A stretch of 64,000 nt of DNA. Source: Agaricus subrufescens. Taxonomy: Eukaryota > Basidiomycota > Agaricomycetes > Agaricales > Agaricaceae. Position 1 is the first letter of the stretch, and the number at the start of each line of letters is the position of its first letter. Position numbers and translations under genes: made by a program. Positions 54,180 to 64,000 of the stretch are shown here, in pieces. The notes under the pieces are model-generated. The model saw nothing but the letters and a program-made list of their open reading frames with translations, did not search any database and had not been told where the DNA came from. The stretch lies in NCBI GenBank assembly GCA_029945375.1, contig CM057057.1:5952001-6016000 (forward strand), given 5' to 3'.

Positions 54180-54774
54180 GAATTTCATTATCACCATTTC
54201 TGCTCGTCCTATGGCCTTCTGCTGCAAGGGGATGACGCTTTTCACTGCTACAATCCACCCTAACAACTCTGCTGAGCTAGATGGCTCAACTCTCACCTCG
54301 GAGGCCGCTTTTTCGGTCTCTACACTCCCCTGTGACCTCTCCCTATGGCATCGTCGCTTTATTCACCACAATTATGCTGATGTCAGGTCTATGGTGAACA
54401 AGGAGCTTGTTACAGGCCTCAAACTTGACTCTAAAGCGTCTCCTGACCCCATATGTGAGCCCTGCCTTGCTGGGAAGATGCATTCGCTTCCTTTCCCCTC
54501 TTCTACCAGCCATAATCGATCTCCACTCGAGCTGGTGCACTCAGACCTTCATGGACCGCTCCCAGTTGCTTCCCACTCAGGCTACAAGTACTGGATAACG
54601 TTTATAGACGATGCAACGCGTTTCCGGGCTGTATATCTGCTGAAAAGCAAGTCAGAGGCCTTTGAAGCGTTCAAAATCTACAAATCTTGGGCTGAAAACC
54701 AACTAGGAGTGAAAATGCGCGCTCTACAGGACGATAAAGGCGGTGAATACATGTCTAAAGCCTTCCTAGCCTTC
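54180..54774 (+). pseudogene. Copia A integrase segment 1
   Basis: Frame PMAFCCKGMTLFTATIHPNN, WHRRFIHHNYADVRS (zinc-binding His), ICEPCLAGKMHSLPFP (Cys pair), FIDDATRFRAVYLL and GVKMRALQDDKGGEYM. The frame is intact and interrupted only by the minus-strand retroposon at 54775. Confidence 0.85.
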
Positions 54775-55440
54775 TTTTTTTTTTTTTTTTTTTCAATGGC
54801 ACCTCTCGGTGGACCTTTTATTCAAGTAGCTATACGACATCCGAGTAGATAATTTGGGCATACTACAAGAATATGGATGCCATGACGCGTATCCGAGTGA
54901 AAACATTAAGCCCCTAACAACATGATTAAAAGAAAAACGTATCCGGCGGAATGATCATCGCCTCGAGGAAAGAAAAGGAAAACATAACAAAATGAAAGAG
55001 AAATGATAAGTCCAAAAGAGAGGCGAGCGAAGCGAGCCTTAGCTCAAGCAAACACAAATCACCTACGTTCAGACTTGGGTACAGCCCCGATTTTCTGTCG
55101 AGCCGGTTTGCGATCGCGGACGAAATGGCGAGGGAAAATGATGGGTACCTGCGGTGCGTGCTCCCGAAACAGGTGATGAAACCTATTACTTCTTCGATGG
55201 GAATTGGCACTTGAGCCAGTCCCGATCGAAGCGATTGTTCCAGAACGGACACAAAGTGTCCGTTGTGGAGTGCGCCTTGTTCTTCTTGCCTGCTGCGGCA
55301 CAGTTAGCGCAGTGTCGGTCGTCCGGATTCTTCTTCATCGCGATGGCAGCTGGGATATGGGACTCCGCAGAATGCGGTCCCGCGCAGTGAGGGCAGCGTA
55401 TACCTTTAGCACGGCACACGTCAGAGTGGTGGCCCCACCT
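54775..55440 (-). mobile_element. 5'-truncated ORF1-only retroposon (minus strand)
   Basis: Target duplication GCCTTCCTAGCCTTC (54760-54774, 55441-55455). Minus-strand frame 55419-55186 is the ORF1 end: CRAKGIRCPHCAGPHSAESH and TDTLCPFWNNRFDRDWLKCQF. The UTR then runs to GAATAAAAGGTCCACCG, GGTGCC and poly(A). Shows that ORF1 is followed directly by the tail in this family. Confidence 0.9.
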
Positions 55441-55455
55441 GCCTTCCTAGCCTTC

Positions 55456-56014
55456 ATGGAGCAGTGTGGCATCGATAGGAGGCATTCTACTCACAACAGG
55501 CCTCAGCAGAATGGTCTAGCTGAAAGGGCTAACAGAACTATGGGTGAAAGGATCACAGCCATGCTCTCTGAGTCGAAATTGCCCCCGAGTTTCTGGGGTG
55601 AATGCATCTCCTCTATGGTGCATGTATGGAATAGGCTTCCTACGTTGTCTCTCCCTGGTTCTACACCCTTCCAAGCGTTCTATAAGCGAAAACCCGATGT
55701 TTCCCACCTCCGGGTATGGGGGTGCACTGCCTACGTGCATATACAGCGAGATAAACGCGATTCTCTTCAGCCCCACTACGAAAAATGCGTTTTCATAGGG
55801 TATCCTACTGGCTACAAGGGCTGGAAGTTCTATAACCCAGTCACCAAGCATTCAATCATCTCTGAAAGGGCAGAATTCGATGAAAGGTACTTTCCTGGCA
55901 CTTCTAGAGCTCAACTCGATGCTATTCCTTCATTTGCTGGCCCTCCCAGCTCTCCCGAAACTCCTATCGCTTCAGAGCCCTCTCCAGCACTCCCCTCGTC
56001 GCATTTTGGCTTCC
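55456..56014 (+). pseudogene. Copia A integrase segment 2
   Basis: MEQCGIDRRHSTHNRPQQNG, LAERANRTMGERITAML, ESKLPPSFWGECISSMVHVW, YKRKPDVSHLRVWGCTAYVH and the Ser/Pro-rich linker to SSHFGF. Frame intact to the insertion of NC2 at 56015. Confidence 0.85.
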
Positions 56015-57442
56015 TTTTTTTTTTTTTTTTTTTTGTATCAATGGCACCTCTCGGTGAACCTTTTATTCAAGTAGCTATACGACATCCGGTTAGATACTCC
56101 GGGCATACTACAAGAATATGGCAGCCATGACGCGTCGCCGAAAGAAACATTAGCCCCAAACTACATTATAATCGTATATCATATCCGGCAGAATTTACAT
56201 CGCCTCGAAGAGTAAAATAAAAAGAAAAATAAAGATAAAAATGGTGGACCATAGGGAAAAGTGTACAAAGCGAGCCTTAGCTCAAGCAAACATGAAACAC
56301 CTACATAACAGCCCGGATATGCCCCCGATTTTCTGACGAGGCGGTTGCAGTCGCGCGCGCAGCGCAGCGAGTGCAGATGGTGGGTGCCGGTGAAACGCGC
56401 TCCTGTGGAAAGAGTGACGGAGGCAGCTGGGTGCCTGAAGAAGTAATGGAGAGCTGGCCATCGCATAGAGTAGCCAGGGCCGGGAGAGAGTGTCGGGGCA
56501 GCTAAGTGCCAGGAACAAATGAGGGGACCGGCTACGAAGTAGCCAGGGCCGGAAGGGACAGGATGGAAAGTTGGGGAAAAAGCGAACTTTCCTAATGTTG
56601 GGTCAACAGACCCGGAGCATGAGGTCACGTCACAGAGTAACGCAACTACTCGGTGCCAGCTAAGAATAGCTAGCCAATGGTGGACGGACCCAGGGTAGGA
56701 TCCGGCCGAGAGGAGGGAAGGGAAGCCATGCACAAGTGCGCAGCAGGATGGTGGCCGCCAGAGAATGGACGACCAGGGGAGATCGAGCAGCGCGATGCTG
56801 CTGAAAAGTGGTGCATGGCGGGAGGGTCTCTTGAAGACGCCGCAGCCCGGTGCGGGGGGGAATCGGACCGTCCGATGGGGAAAAAGGAGGGGGGGACGGT
56901 AAAAGTTGGACGTGGTCACATCCGATGTCCATTGGAGGAAGGGAGTGTGGGCGCTGTGAGCGGCGCCAACGCGGTGGTGTCCAGAGGGCTCGAGCCAGTC
57001 CAGACGAGGGGTTGCGCCCATGATAAGAGCGGGCGCGAGTGGTGGAACGAAGGTTTTTCGTCCCGAGTCAGAAAAGGAGGGTATGGCGCAAAGAGTGGCG
57101 CCAGCGCAGTGGTGTCCAAGGGGTTTTGACTGTCCTGGACGAGGAGTGCGCCCCCAGAAGGAGAGCGTGAGGGTGGGACGCAGAGACTATGCCCCGAAGG
57201 TCAAGCGGAAGGGGAGTAACATACCCCAAGGCCGCCCAACAGTGGTCGCCATGACATCCAGCGATAGCACAGATGACGACCGTGCTATTCAATGTGGCCT
57301 CTGGGATTTCAGCAGGGAGTGAGACCCCGCCTACTCAGCACCTCAAACGATTTCACCGAGGAGTGGACATCTCAGCTACTAAGGCGTTCGCCCCACCCAT
57401 CCCAAAAGGGAAGGTGGTGGTTAGAGGTCAAGAAGGGAATGC
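56015..57442 (-). mobile_element. Full-length noncoding LINE-family retroposon (NC2), 1.43 kb
   Basis: Target duplication GCATTTCGGCTTCC (right 57443-57456; left 56001-56014 with one difference). Head on the minus strand CCCTTCTTGACCTCTAACCACC at 57440; tail GAATAAAAGG, GGTGCCATTGATAC and poly(A) at 56035-56015. Related to NC1, with an extra duplicated segment around GGCGCCAACGCGGTGGTGTCC (56960-57120). A 280-codon minus-strand frame exists but its frame is not kept in NC1. Confidence 0.85.
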
Positions 57443-57456
57443 GCATTTCGGCTTCC

Positions 57457-59435
57457 CACCTCTCCAGGATGAAGGGGGTGGTATCTGGCCTCTCCCTGCA
57501 CCATCTCCGCTGCCTAGTTCGACTCCTGCAAGTGATATTCCTCCTGAAGAGTCTAAAGCACCTCAGAATGCTTCTGAAGCTCCTGTGATCGCTCCTGCAT
57601 CTCCTGTGCTCGCTCCTGCATCTCCTGTCGCTCCCTCTCCACCTAGAACACCTCCACAACCTCCTGCACCGCTCCCTGTCACTCCTCCGACCGCTCCTGT
57701 GCCTGCTGAGCCTCCACGAGTCCCTAGGCGCACCAATCGAGTTAGACGACCCCCTGGTGAGTGGTGGAGGGTCAAAAACATCGACCTACCTGGAGACAAT
57801 CCAGAACTTGAAGAGGAGGCCGCTTTTTTGGTTGACAGTGACTTCTGTGATGTAGAGTTTGCTGGAGCAGTTTCTAATGTGGATCCTCGCTCCTACAGGC
57901 TGGCTATGCAGTCTCCTGAGCGCTCTCACTGGCAGGATGCTTGTAACACCGAAATCTTCAATCTGGAGGCCAACAGGACCTGGGAACTCGTTGATTTGCC
58001 TCCTGGAAAGAAGGTAGTCAACTCTGGATGGGTATTCAAGGTTAAAAGGCATGCCGACGGCTCAATTGAGCGCTACAGGGCTCGCCTTGTTGCTAAGGGC
58101 TTCTCCCAGCGTCCAGGATTCGATTACACCGAGGTTTTTGCTCCTACATTCCGCCCTGCCTCCCTGTGCCTCATTGTAGCCTTAGCTGCAAGAGAAGGCT
58201 TCAAAATGTGCTCCATTGACATCTCTTCTGCCTTTACCTATGGGGAACTTGAAGAGGAGATCTACATGAGACAACCAGAGGGCTACCACACTGGGGGACC
58301 TAATATGGTCTTCAGGCTCCGAAAATCGCTCTATGGCCTTAAGCAGGCTGCCAGGCAATGGAACAAGAAGCTCAGAAGTGTCCTAGAAGGTATTGGCTAC
58401 TCCAGGCTTCGCTCCGACAACTCTATCTACATTTATTCCAAGGGAGACATCAAGGTCATAGTGCCTGTCTTCATTAATGATATAACTCTGGTGTCTAAAA
58501 GCGATGCTGCTGTCTCTGCTGCTATCTCTGAGCTGTCTAGCCACTTCAAACTTCGAGATCTCGGGTCTACAACTCTACTACTGGGTATCCAGGTGAAGCA
58601 GGACTGTTCTAAGCGCACCATTTCGCTCTCACAAGAGCACTACATCAAGGAGCTGCTAGAACGATTCCATATGGATGATTCCAACTCCCTTTCCACCCCA
58701 CTTCCACCTGGTTCTGAGCTCTCCGACATTGTGCCCTCTCTCGAGGAGCAGGCTGAGATGAAATCAGTTCCTTATCTCTCTGCTGTAGGTGCCCTGCAGT
58801 ATCTGGCCACCATGACTCGTCCCGACATCGCTTATGCTGTCTCCTACCTTGGGAGATTCAATCATAACCCTGCTCCTGCCCATTGGCTTGCAGTGAAGCA
58901 TTTACTTCGCTATTTGAAGGGCACCCTGCACTACCAGCTCGTCTACAGAGGTGGTGACTCTGGGGAACTGTTTACCACCTATTCCGATGCCTCTCACGGC
59001 GGCTGCAAGGCCACAGGTCGAGCTACAGGTGGATATGTAACTATTCTCTCTGGTGCTGCTGTAGGCTGGTCCTCAAAGCGTCAGCCCTTTGTGACTCTCT
59101 CGAGCACTGAGGCCGAGTTTGTGGCTGCAGTTGAGGCTGGAAAGGAGATCAAGTGGACCAGGAACATTCTCAGCAAGTTTGGCTACCCCCAGACACTTGC
59201 TTTGACTTTATTTGTTGATAACAAGTCTGGAATCAGTGTGGCAAAGAATCCTGAGCACCACGGGCGCATGAAACACCTGGATCTGCGGTTCTACTGGCTC
59301 CGGGAGGCTGTAGAAGAAGGAATCATTGATCCCCTCTATGTTTCTACTGATCAGCAAGTGGCCGACATTCTGACCAAGGCTGTGGCACCAAAGGTGATTG
59401 ATTTTGCTGTCCCACTATTGGGACTTGGACACTAG
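57457..59435 (+). pseudogene. Copia A reverse transcriptase and RNase H
   Basis: Frame from PPLQDEGGGIWPLPA through the Pro-rich linker, WVFKVKRHADGSIERYRAR, FSQRPGFDYTEVFAPTFRPA, FTYGELEEEIYMRQPEG, KSLYGLKQAARQWNKK, then VFINDITLVSKSD: the expected FIDD has Asn for the first Asp, so the polymerase is likely dead. RNase H shows TYSDASHGG, SSTEAEFVA and VDNKSGI. Stops at 59433-59435, 21 bp before the LTR. Confidence 0.9.
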
Positions 59436-59456
59436 ACTGCTTGGATCAAGGGGGTG

Positions 59457-59773
59457 TGTTAGAATGCCCCAAGCATTCAGCTATTAGAATGGCTGGACAA
59501 TTTGTTTTGTGTATATCTCGACTTAGAGTAATGCGGACGGTTCCGCTCACGTGATAGATTAGTCAGCGCATGTTGAACTTGCCTGTGGACGACTTAGAAG
59601 TCTTTAGCTTCTTATACTTGTCCACAGGTGAGCAATCTCTTTGTATTGTTGTTATAGCTTCTTATACTTGTCCACAGATTAACTGTGCTAATACTAGCTC
59701 ATTTCTTATCCGATCCACTCGATACTAGTGTCGTTAGGATCGCCACTGCGAACTCTACGTTCCTGTTCCAACA
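59457..59773 (+). repeat. Copia A 3' LTR
   Basis: TGTTAGAATG to TGTTCCAACA, 317 bp. Differs from the 5' LTR at only a few positions (for example GCGGACG for GTGGACG). A purine-rich tract with AAGGGGGTG precedes it. Confidence 0.95.
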
Positions 59774-61140
59774 CACCATAGCTAACCTTTGCATCGAATT
59801 AGGTAAATGGCCAAAGCACTTCAAGAACTCAGTTTCGGTAGTCATACCGAAGCCGGGTAAACCTTCTTACGACAGGGCCAAATCCTTCAGGCCCATCGTC
59901 TTGCTCAACACAATGGGGAAACTCATTGAGAAGATGATCGCCAAGCGGCTCCAGTTCGAGGGAGTCGCCACCTGTGCCATCCATCCATGCCAAACCGGCG
60001 GTATCATCCAACGATCCATCGAAGACGCTGCAGTTGCCCTCACCCATCACGTCAGAACAGGTTGGGCCCACAAAAAGGTCACGTCCGTCATTGCTTTCGA
60101 CGTCGCCCAATTTTTCCCTTCCCTTAATCATAATGCTCTACTTCAAATTCTTAGACATTTTGGTTTTGCGAACAAGATATGTAATTTCTTCTCTGACTAT
60201 TTAGTTGACAGAAAAACACAATACTCCATAAAAAATGAAATATCTCCGTTATTTGACAGTAATGTAGGTGTAGGACAAGGTTCAGTGCTTTCTCCAATTC
60301 TTTCTGCTTTGTATATCGTGCCTGTATTTCATCTTTTGGACAGATGGGTTAACATTCGAGACGAGGTTGATTCTTTTTCTTCTCCTTCTCCTTTGACTGC
60401 GATTCTCTCTTTTGTGGACGATGGACTTCTTGTTGCTTCGGGGGATTGTTACGACTCGGTACACGAAACTCTAAAAGAGGCGTATGCCCAAATCACTTCC
60501 ATTCTCAACGACTTTGGTCTTGTGATGGAACACTCAAAGACGGAACTACTCAACTTTGCTGAATCCGCCAGCAAGAAGGACTCCCCGAACCCCTCTATCA
60601 ACTTAGGGTTCGAACCATTCACATCCAACTCCCCGCTCGTTCCCAAAACAGTGTGGAGATACCTCGGCATACGCTTCGACCGCAATCTTCATTTTCGGGA
60701 GCATGTCAAATATTACGCCACTAAATCACTCTCTGCAGTGCACTGCATGAGAATTCTTGGCAACTCCAACCGAGGCCTCACGCCCAAGCAAAAATGCACC
60801 CTCTACATATCGTGCGTCCAACCGATAGCGACTTTCAGACTGCGCTGTTGGTACAAACCCGGTACTCGAAGCTTCAAATCCAACATGAACATGCTTCGAC
60901 TTACCCACAACCAAGGAGCCCGCTGGATTACCGGCGCGTTCCGAACTTCCCCCCTGGGAGGCATTACTGCCGTGGCTGGCCTAATGCCTCTTCACCTATC
61001 TATCAAGAAGCTCTTCGAACGATCCATCAACCGTTTAAAGACGCTCCCTACACACCACCCCGTTCTTTCACTTCTAGAGTGGCGAAAAGCCAAATTCTCC
61101 ACCCTCCACCCTAACTCTCTGGAATATATGTCCAAGAGCC
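59774..61140 (+). pseudogene. LINE 2 ORF2 part 2: reverse transcriptase
   Basis: Resumes right after copia A: LCIELGKWPKHFKNS, VVIPKPGKP, SFRPIVLLNTMGK, CQTGGIIQRS, AFDVAQFFPSLNH (first catalytic Asp), GVGQGSVLSPILSALY and FVDDG (FxDD box near 60412-60424), then thumb sequence WRYLGIRFDRNL. No frameshift through 61140. A 100-bp retroposon tail follows. The RT looks complete apart from the breaks listed; it may act on the other families by their shared tails. Confidence 0.85.
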
Positions 61141-61240
61141 CTGTACGTGTGCATTTTAGTATTCGCATCATGTAGTAGCGTACTTGAATAAAGGTCCACC
61201 GGAAGGTGCCATTGATTACAAAAAAAAAAAAAAAAAAAAA
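61141..61240 (+). mobile_element. 100-bp retroposon tail, poly(A)
   Basis: Flanked by ATGTCCAAGAGCC (61128-61140 and 61241-61253). It holds only the terminal part ending GAATAAAGG, CACCGGAAGGTGCC, ATTGATTAC and about 22 A, nearly identical to the tail of 35611-35979. An extremely 5'-truncated insertion. Confidence 0.9.
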
Positions 61241-62240
61241 ATGTCCAAGAGCCAACGCAAGGTGTTGAAATCCCCACTGGATTCCATCATCGATAATCCC
61301 ACTCACGAGGTCATCCATCCCTTGTCGCCATTCATCAAACCGGGTGAACGATTTGTTGACAAACACCCGAACAAAGTTAAATTTGTCATTCCCCCCCCCA
61401 ACAAGGAAGACAATGACAAGTACCACCTCGAGCTTAACAGTTTGACGACCAGAGATCTCAACGCCCTCCACCTCATCACGGCGGGCTGCCTCCACAAATG
61501 GGATTCGGACTTCAATCCTTCAGAATGATCCCACTCCCACATATTGCTCATCACCCTCTACAACGGTCAAGCAATTTCATCCAAGGTTCTAGCTGCTGGA
61601 AGGCGTATTACTCAAGAGACAATTGTAGGCTGGTCAGCGTACCGCGCACTTCAGAAAGCCTACAACAAACTTCAAAAGGGATGGAACGTCGAAAAGATCA
61701 TCCTTTACACCACGTCTCCAAGGATTGTTCATAACCTCCTCGCCGCCAATTCCAAACCGGTGGGCAAGCAATTGTCCATCGCCCTGTCCCTCGCATTTGA
61801 AGCTATAGTCGACGAGTATCCTGGAGTGGAAATTGTCGTCAAGGGCTATCGCGAGTCATGGGCCACCTCGGATCCCGATACAAGCGCATGGCAGTTCAAT
61901 TTTCTCCACGCGCACGTCTACCAAGCAATCCATAATGCAGCTAAAGAGAGATACTTCACCAACATCTCTCTAACCTTTCCTCAATCGCAATCGCATGAGT
62001 TTGCCAAACAGAGGACAACTTCCAACGTCTTAGCACTCTGGGTCAGAGGCTTTGATGACCCAAGAGACCAGTCATGTTTTAGGGGACATGGCTGGCTTGA
62101 CCTTTATCAAAAGAAACCTGGACGTCTCAAAGCGAGGGTTCCAGGTTTCACTTTTCCTTGTAGTCATGTCGAAGGTGGGTGGTGCAGGCCAGACGCCTCC
62201 CTTCCGCCGGACACAGATTACATGCGGGTTCTCCTGACAC
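61241..62240 (+). pseudogene. LINE 2 ORF2 part 3: C-terminal region
   Basis: Continues KSQRKVLKSPLDSII to NDKYHLELNSLTTRDLNALHL, then a stop at 61526-61528 (SE then stop) and ITLYNGQAISSKVLAAGRR and later PQSQSHEFAKQRTTSNVLALW. This part lies where LINEs often carry RNase H, but I see no clear DEDD residues. The copy at 52438-54164 extends further to a CCPW/HIL element and the tail. Cut by copia C. Confidence 0.8.
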
Positions 62241-62557
62241 TGTTAGAATGCCCCAAGCATTTAGTTATTAGAGTGACTGGTTAATTTGTTTTGTGTATAT
62301 CTCGACTTAGAGTACAGCGGACGGTTCCGCTCACGTGATAGATTAGTCAGCGCATGTTGAACTTGCCTGTGGACGACTTAGAAGTCTTTAGCTTCTTATA
62401 CTTGTCCACAGGTGAGCAATCTCTTTGTATTGTTGTTATAGCTTCTTATACTTGTCCACAGATTAACTGTGCTAATACTAGCTCATTTCTTATCCGATCC
62501 GCTCGATACTAGCGTCGTTAGGATCGCCACTGCGAACTCTACGTTCCACTTCCAACA
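62241..62557 (+). repeat. Copia C 5' LTR
   Basis: TGTTAGAATG to TTCCAACA, 317 bp, followed by PBS-like GGTTATGGGCCCC. Inserted into LINE 2 ORF2 after CTCCTGACAC. The 3' LTR is outside the window. Confidence 0.95.
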
Positions 62558-62690
62558 GGTTATGGGCCCCAGCTTCTAACGACCTACAAATCGATTTTTC
62601 ATTCTTCAACCATCATCAATTCAACTCCTACTCCCTCCCTTCTCTCCTCCCTCAAACTATTTCGCTTCCCCTGCTCTCATTTTCGCTCCT

Positions 62691-64000
62691 ATGGCTTCGG
62701 GTTCGCCAGCATTTGTTAAGCTCAATGGGGAGAACTATGCCACGTGGTCTGGCGAGATGGAGGCCTGGCTACGTGCCTCTGGCCTATGGAGACTTGTTTC
62801 AGGCAAACAAAGTCCTCCCTCCATTCCCTCTTCCCCTACTCCCCAGGATTTTGCTTCCCAGTCACTCTGGGAGGACAAACTCGACAAGGCAGCTGGCTGG
62901 CTCTATCTAATGGTTGAAGAAGACCAAAGAGTGCATTTTGCAGGCATCCAGGACGATCCAATCAAGATGTGGGCTGCTCTGGAGGCTGTACATCGTCAGA
63001 AGAAGGCTGGAATGCGATTCAATGCCTATGATGAGCTCTTCAGCATCCGTAAACTCGAAGAGGAGTCCCTCCAGTCACTTATAAACCGTGTAGAGGGCTG
63101 CAAACGTCGTCTAAAGGAGCTTAGACCGGAGAAATTCACTTTAGAGCAGCTGGATGATGAGCTGGCCTCTATGGCACTCATTAGGGCGCTCCCGGACGAG
63201 TTTTCGGCCTTCACATTGTCTCTCCTGCTTATGGACAAGCTGGACAAGACTACCATCCATCAGGCCTTTGTTACAGAGGATATCCAGCGAAGGAAACGTG
63301 CTCAGGACGCCTTGGGAGGCTCCCAGGCCCTAGCAGCACGTTCTGGCTTCAAAAACGCGTCGGAGACCTGCGATTTCTGTGGGAGGACCGGTCACAAGGT
63401 GGCTAACTGCTGGACGTTCGAAAAAGCGAAGAAACGCGCTCAGGAGGACGCTCAGAAGCCCAGAACTCGAGGAAACAAGGCCAACAAGGCCCAGGACAGC
63501 TCCAATGACTCCCCCACCGCTTTCAGAAGCTCTAGCTCGACTCCTGGTGCCGAAAAAGCGCAGAGAGTTCGAGAATTTGCTGGAAATGCAAGTGCTCCCT
63601 CCCCTACCTCTTCCCCTTCGCTCTCTGCCCCCCTGCAGCTCGATGCTGACTTCCACTGGCTTGCAGATACAGGGGCCACTTCTCATATGACCCCCCACAA
63701 GCATTGGTTCAAATCCTACTCCCCCCATCGCATTCCCATCCGCTTAGCTGATAATTCAGTTGTTTACTCTGCTGGGGTGGGGTCTGTGGTCTTTGAGCCA
63801 GTTTTGAGTGGAAAAGTGGCTAGAGCGGTCGAGTTTACTAGGGTTTTACATGTTCCTGCACTCCACAGTAATCTGCTGTCTTGTTTATACCTTGCACAGC
63901 ACAAGAACTTTATTATCACAATTTCTGCTCGTTCTATGGCCTTCTGCTGCAAGGTAACAACGCTTTTCACGGCCACCATCCATCCTAACAACTCTGCTGA
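62691..64000 (+). CDS. Copia C gag-pol, open to the window end
   Basis: ATG 62691 (MASGSPAFVKLNGENY) opens a frame with no stop through Gag (CCHC knuckle CDFCGRTGHKVANC), protease (DTGATSHM) and into the start of the integrase region (LADNSVVYSAGVGS, FTRVLHVPALHSN, NFIITISARSMAF). It has an Arg codon at the place of the TGA in copia A and F, so Gag and Pol form a single frame here as is usual in Ty1/copia elements of this type. It is the only copia in the window without a visible defect, although only its first third is seen. Confidence 0.85.
   Translation, partial: MASGSPAFVKLNGENYATWSGEMEAWLRASGLWRLVSGKQSPPSIPSSPTPQDFASQSLWEDKLDKAAGWLYLMVEEDQRVHFAGIQDDPIKMWAALEAVHRQKKAGMRFNAYDELFSIRKLEEESLQSLINRVEGCKRRLKELRPEKFTLEQLDDELASMALIRALPDEFSAFTLSLLLMDKLDKTTIHQAFVTEDIQRRKRAQDALGGSQALAARSGFKNASETCDFCGRTGHKVANCWTFEKAKKRAQEDAQKPRTRGNKANKAQDSSNDSPTAFRSSSSTPGAEKAQRVREFAGNASAPSPTSSPSLSAPLQLDADFHWLADTGATSHMTPHKHWFKSYSPHRIPIRLADNSVVYSAGVGSVVFEPVLSGKVARAVEFTRVLHVPALHSNLLSCLYLAQHKNFIITISARSMAFCCKVTTLFTATIHPNNSA

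Larger units (their letters stand above)
50774..59773 (+). mobile_element. Copia A, Ty1/copia retrotransposon, interrupted
   Basis: Two LTRs (50774-51090 and 59457-59773), both 317 bp with only a few differences, flanked by CACCA (50769-50773 and 59774-59778). PBS-like GGTTATGGGCCCC at 51091. Three LINE-family retroposons are inserted inside (52438-54164, 54775-55440, 56015-57442). Near-equal LTRs indicate a young insertion, and the three nested elements are younger still. Confidence 0.95.
45974..62240 (+). mobile_element. LINE 2 (non-LTR retrotransposon), interrupted
   Basis: Head AACACCACTTCTTGATCTGT at 45974 just after GATTTGAACCAATGC of copia B. ORF1 46102-49216, ORF2 49213-50768 and 59779 onward. 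Insertions: MITE 46822-46941, copia A 50774-59773, retroposon tail 61141-61240. At 62240 copia C interrupts the C-terminal part and the LINE 3' end lies outside the window. Confidence 0.9.

Noticed and set aside
56179..57021. 280-codon minus-strand frame in NC2
   Set aside because: The related element NC1 does not keep the frame, and there is no recognisable domain; treated as a noncoding retroposon body.
61241..62240. RNase H domain in LINE ORF2 C-terminus
   Set aside because: The position fits, but I cannot see the expected acidic catalytic residues in conserved context, so I did not claim it.

Overview
The window looks like repeat-rich genomic DNA of a filamentous basidiomycete fungus (Agaricomycetes). 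Reasons: a NACHT NTPase of the agaric type, short GT-AG introns of about 45-75 nt, a Plavaka transposon, a large 8-bp-TSD DNA transposon with a TET/JBP-like oxygenase gene, and Ty1/copia and LINE elements. Species cannot be named from sequence alone. Almost everything after 5 kb is transposable element, much of it insertion inside insertion.

Layout. 829-2795: NACHT gene. 2796-4431: 23 consecutive intron-like units separated by exactly three bases each, followed by a coding-like exon (4432-4627). 5.7-11.1 kb: an AT-rich, decayed Plavaka transposase, broken by a gypsy-type solo LTR and a 351-bp CACTA-type MITE. 12.4-16.8 kb: copia and ORF1-retroposon fragments and a second gypsy-type LTR. 16,918-29,898: a 13-kb DNA transposon with about 0.9-kb TIRs and an 8-bp target duplication; it carries an oxygenase gene, a large transposase gene and a divergent accessory gene, plus a 0.9-kb palindromic MITE. 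It sits inside a minus-strand LINE (LINE 1, flanks 16,797-16,909 and 29,907-33,343).

33.3-64.0 kb is a nest of retroelements. A minus-strand copia (copia B, 35,491-45,973 and beyond the window) was hit by a noncoding retroposon, a tRNA-bearing LTR-like element, a solo LTR, two full-length ORF1-only retroposons and LINE 2 (plus strand, from 45,974). LINE 2 was in turn hit by copia A (50,774-59,773, identical 317-bp LTR lengths, TSD CACCA), a 100-bp retroposon tail, a small MITE and copia C (62,241 to the end). Copia A was then hit by three further LINE-family retroposons, each with a poly(A) tail and a 14-15 bp target duplication.

How the parts relate. LINEs, ORF1-only elements and long noncoding elements share a 5' head and a 3' module with a CCATTGATTAC-poly(A) end, so one reverse transcriptase may serve all of them. 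The most unusual signals are the single-codon-exon/intron array at 2.8-4.4 kb, the transposon with an oxygenase cargo, the tRNA gene inside a small LTR-like element, and the LINE-parasite families. All domain calls are from reading by eye; no database search was possible.
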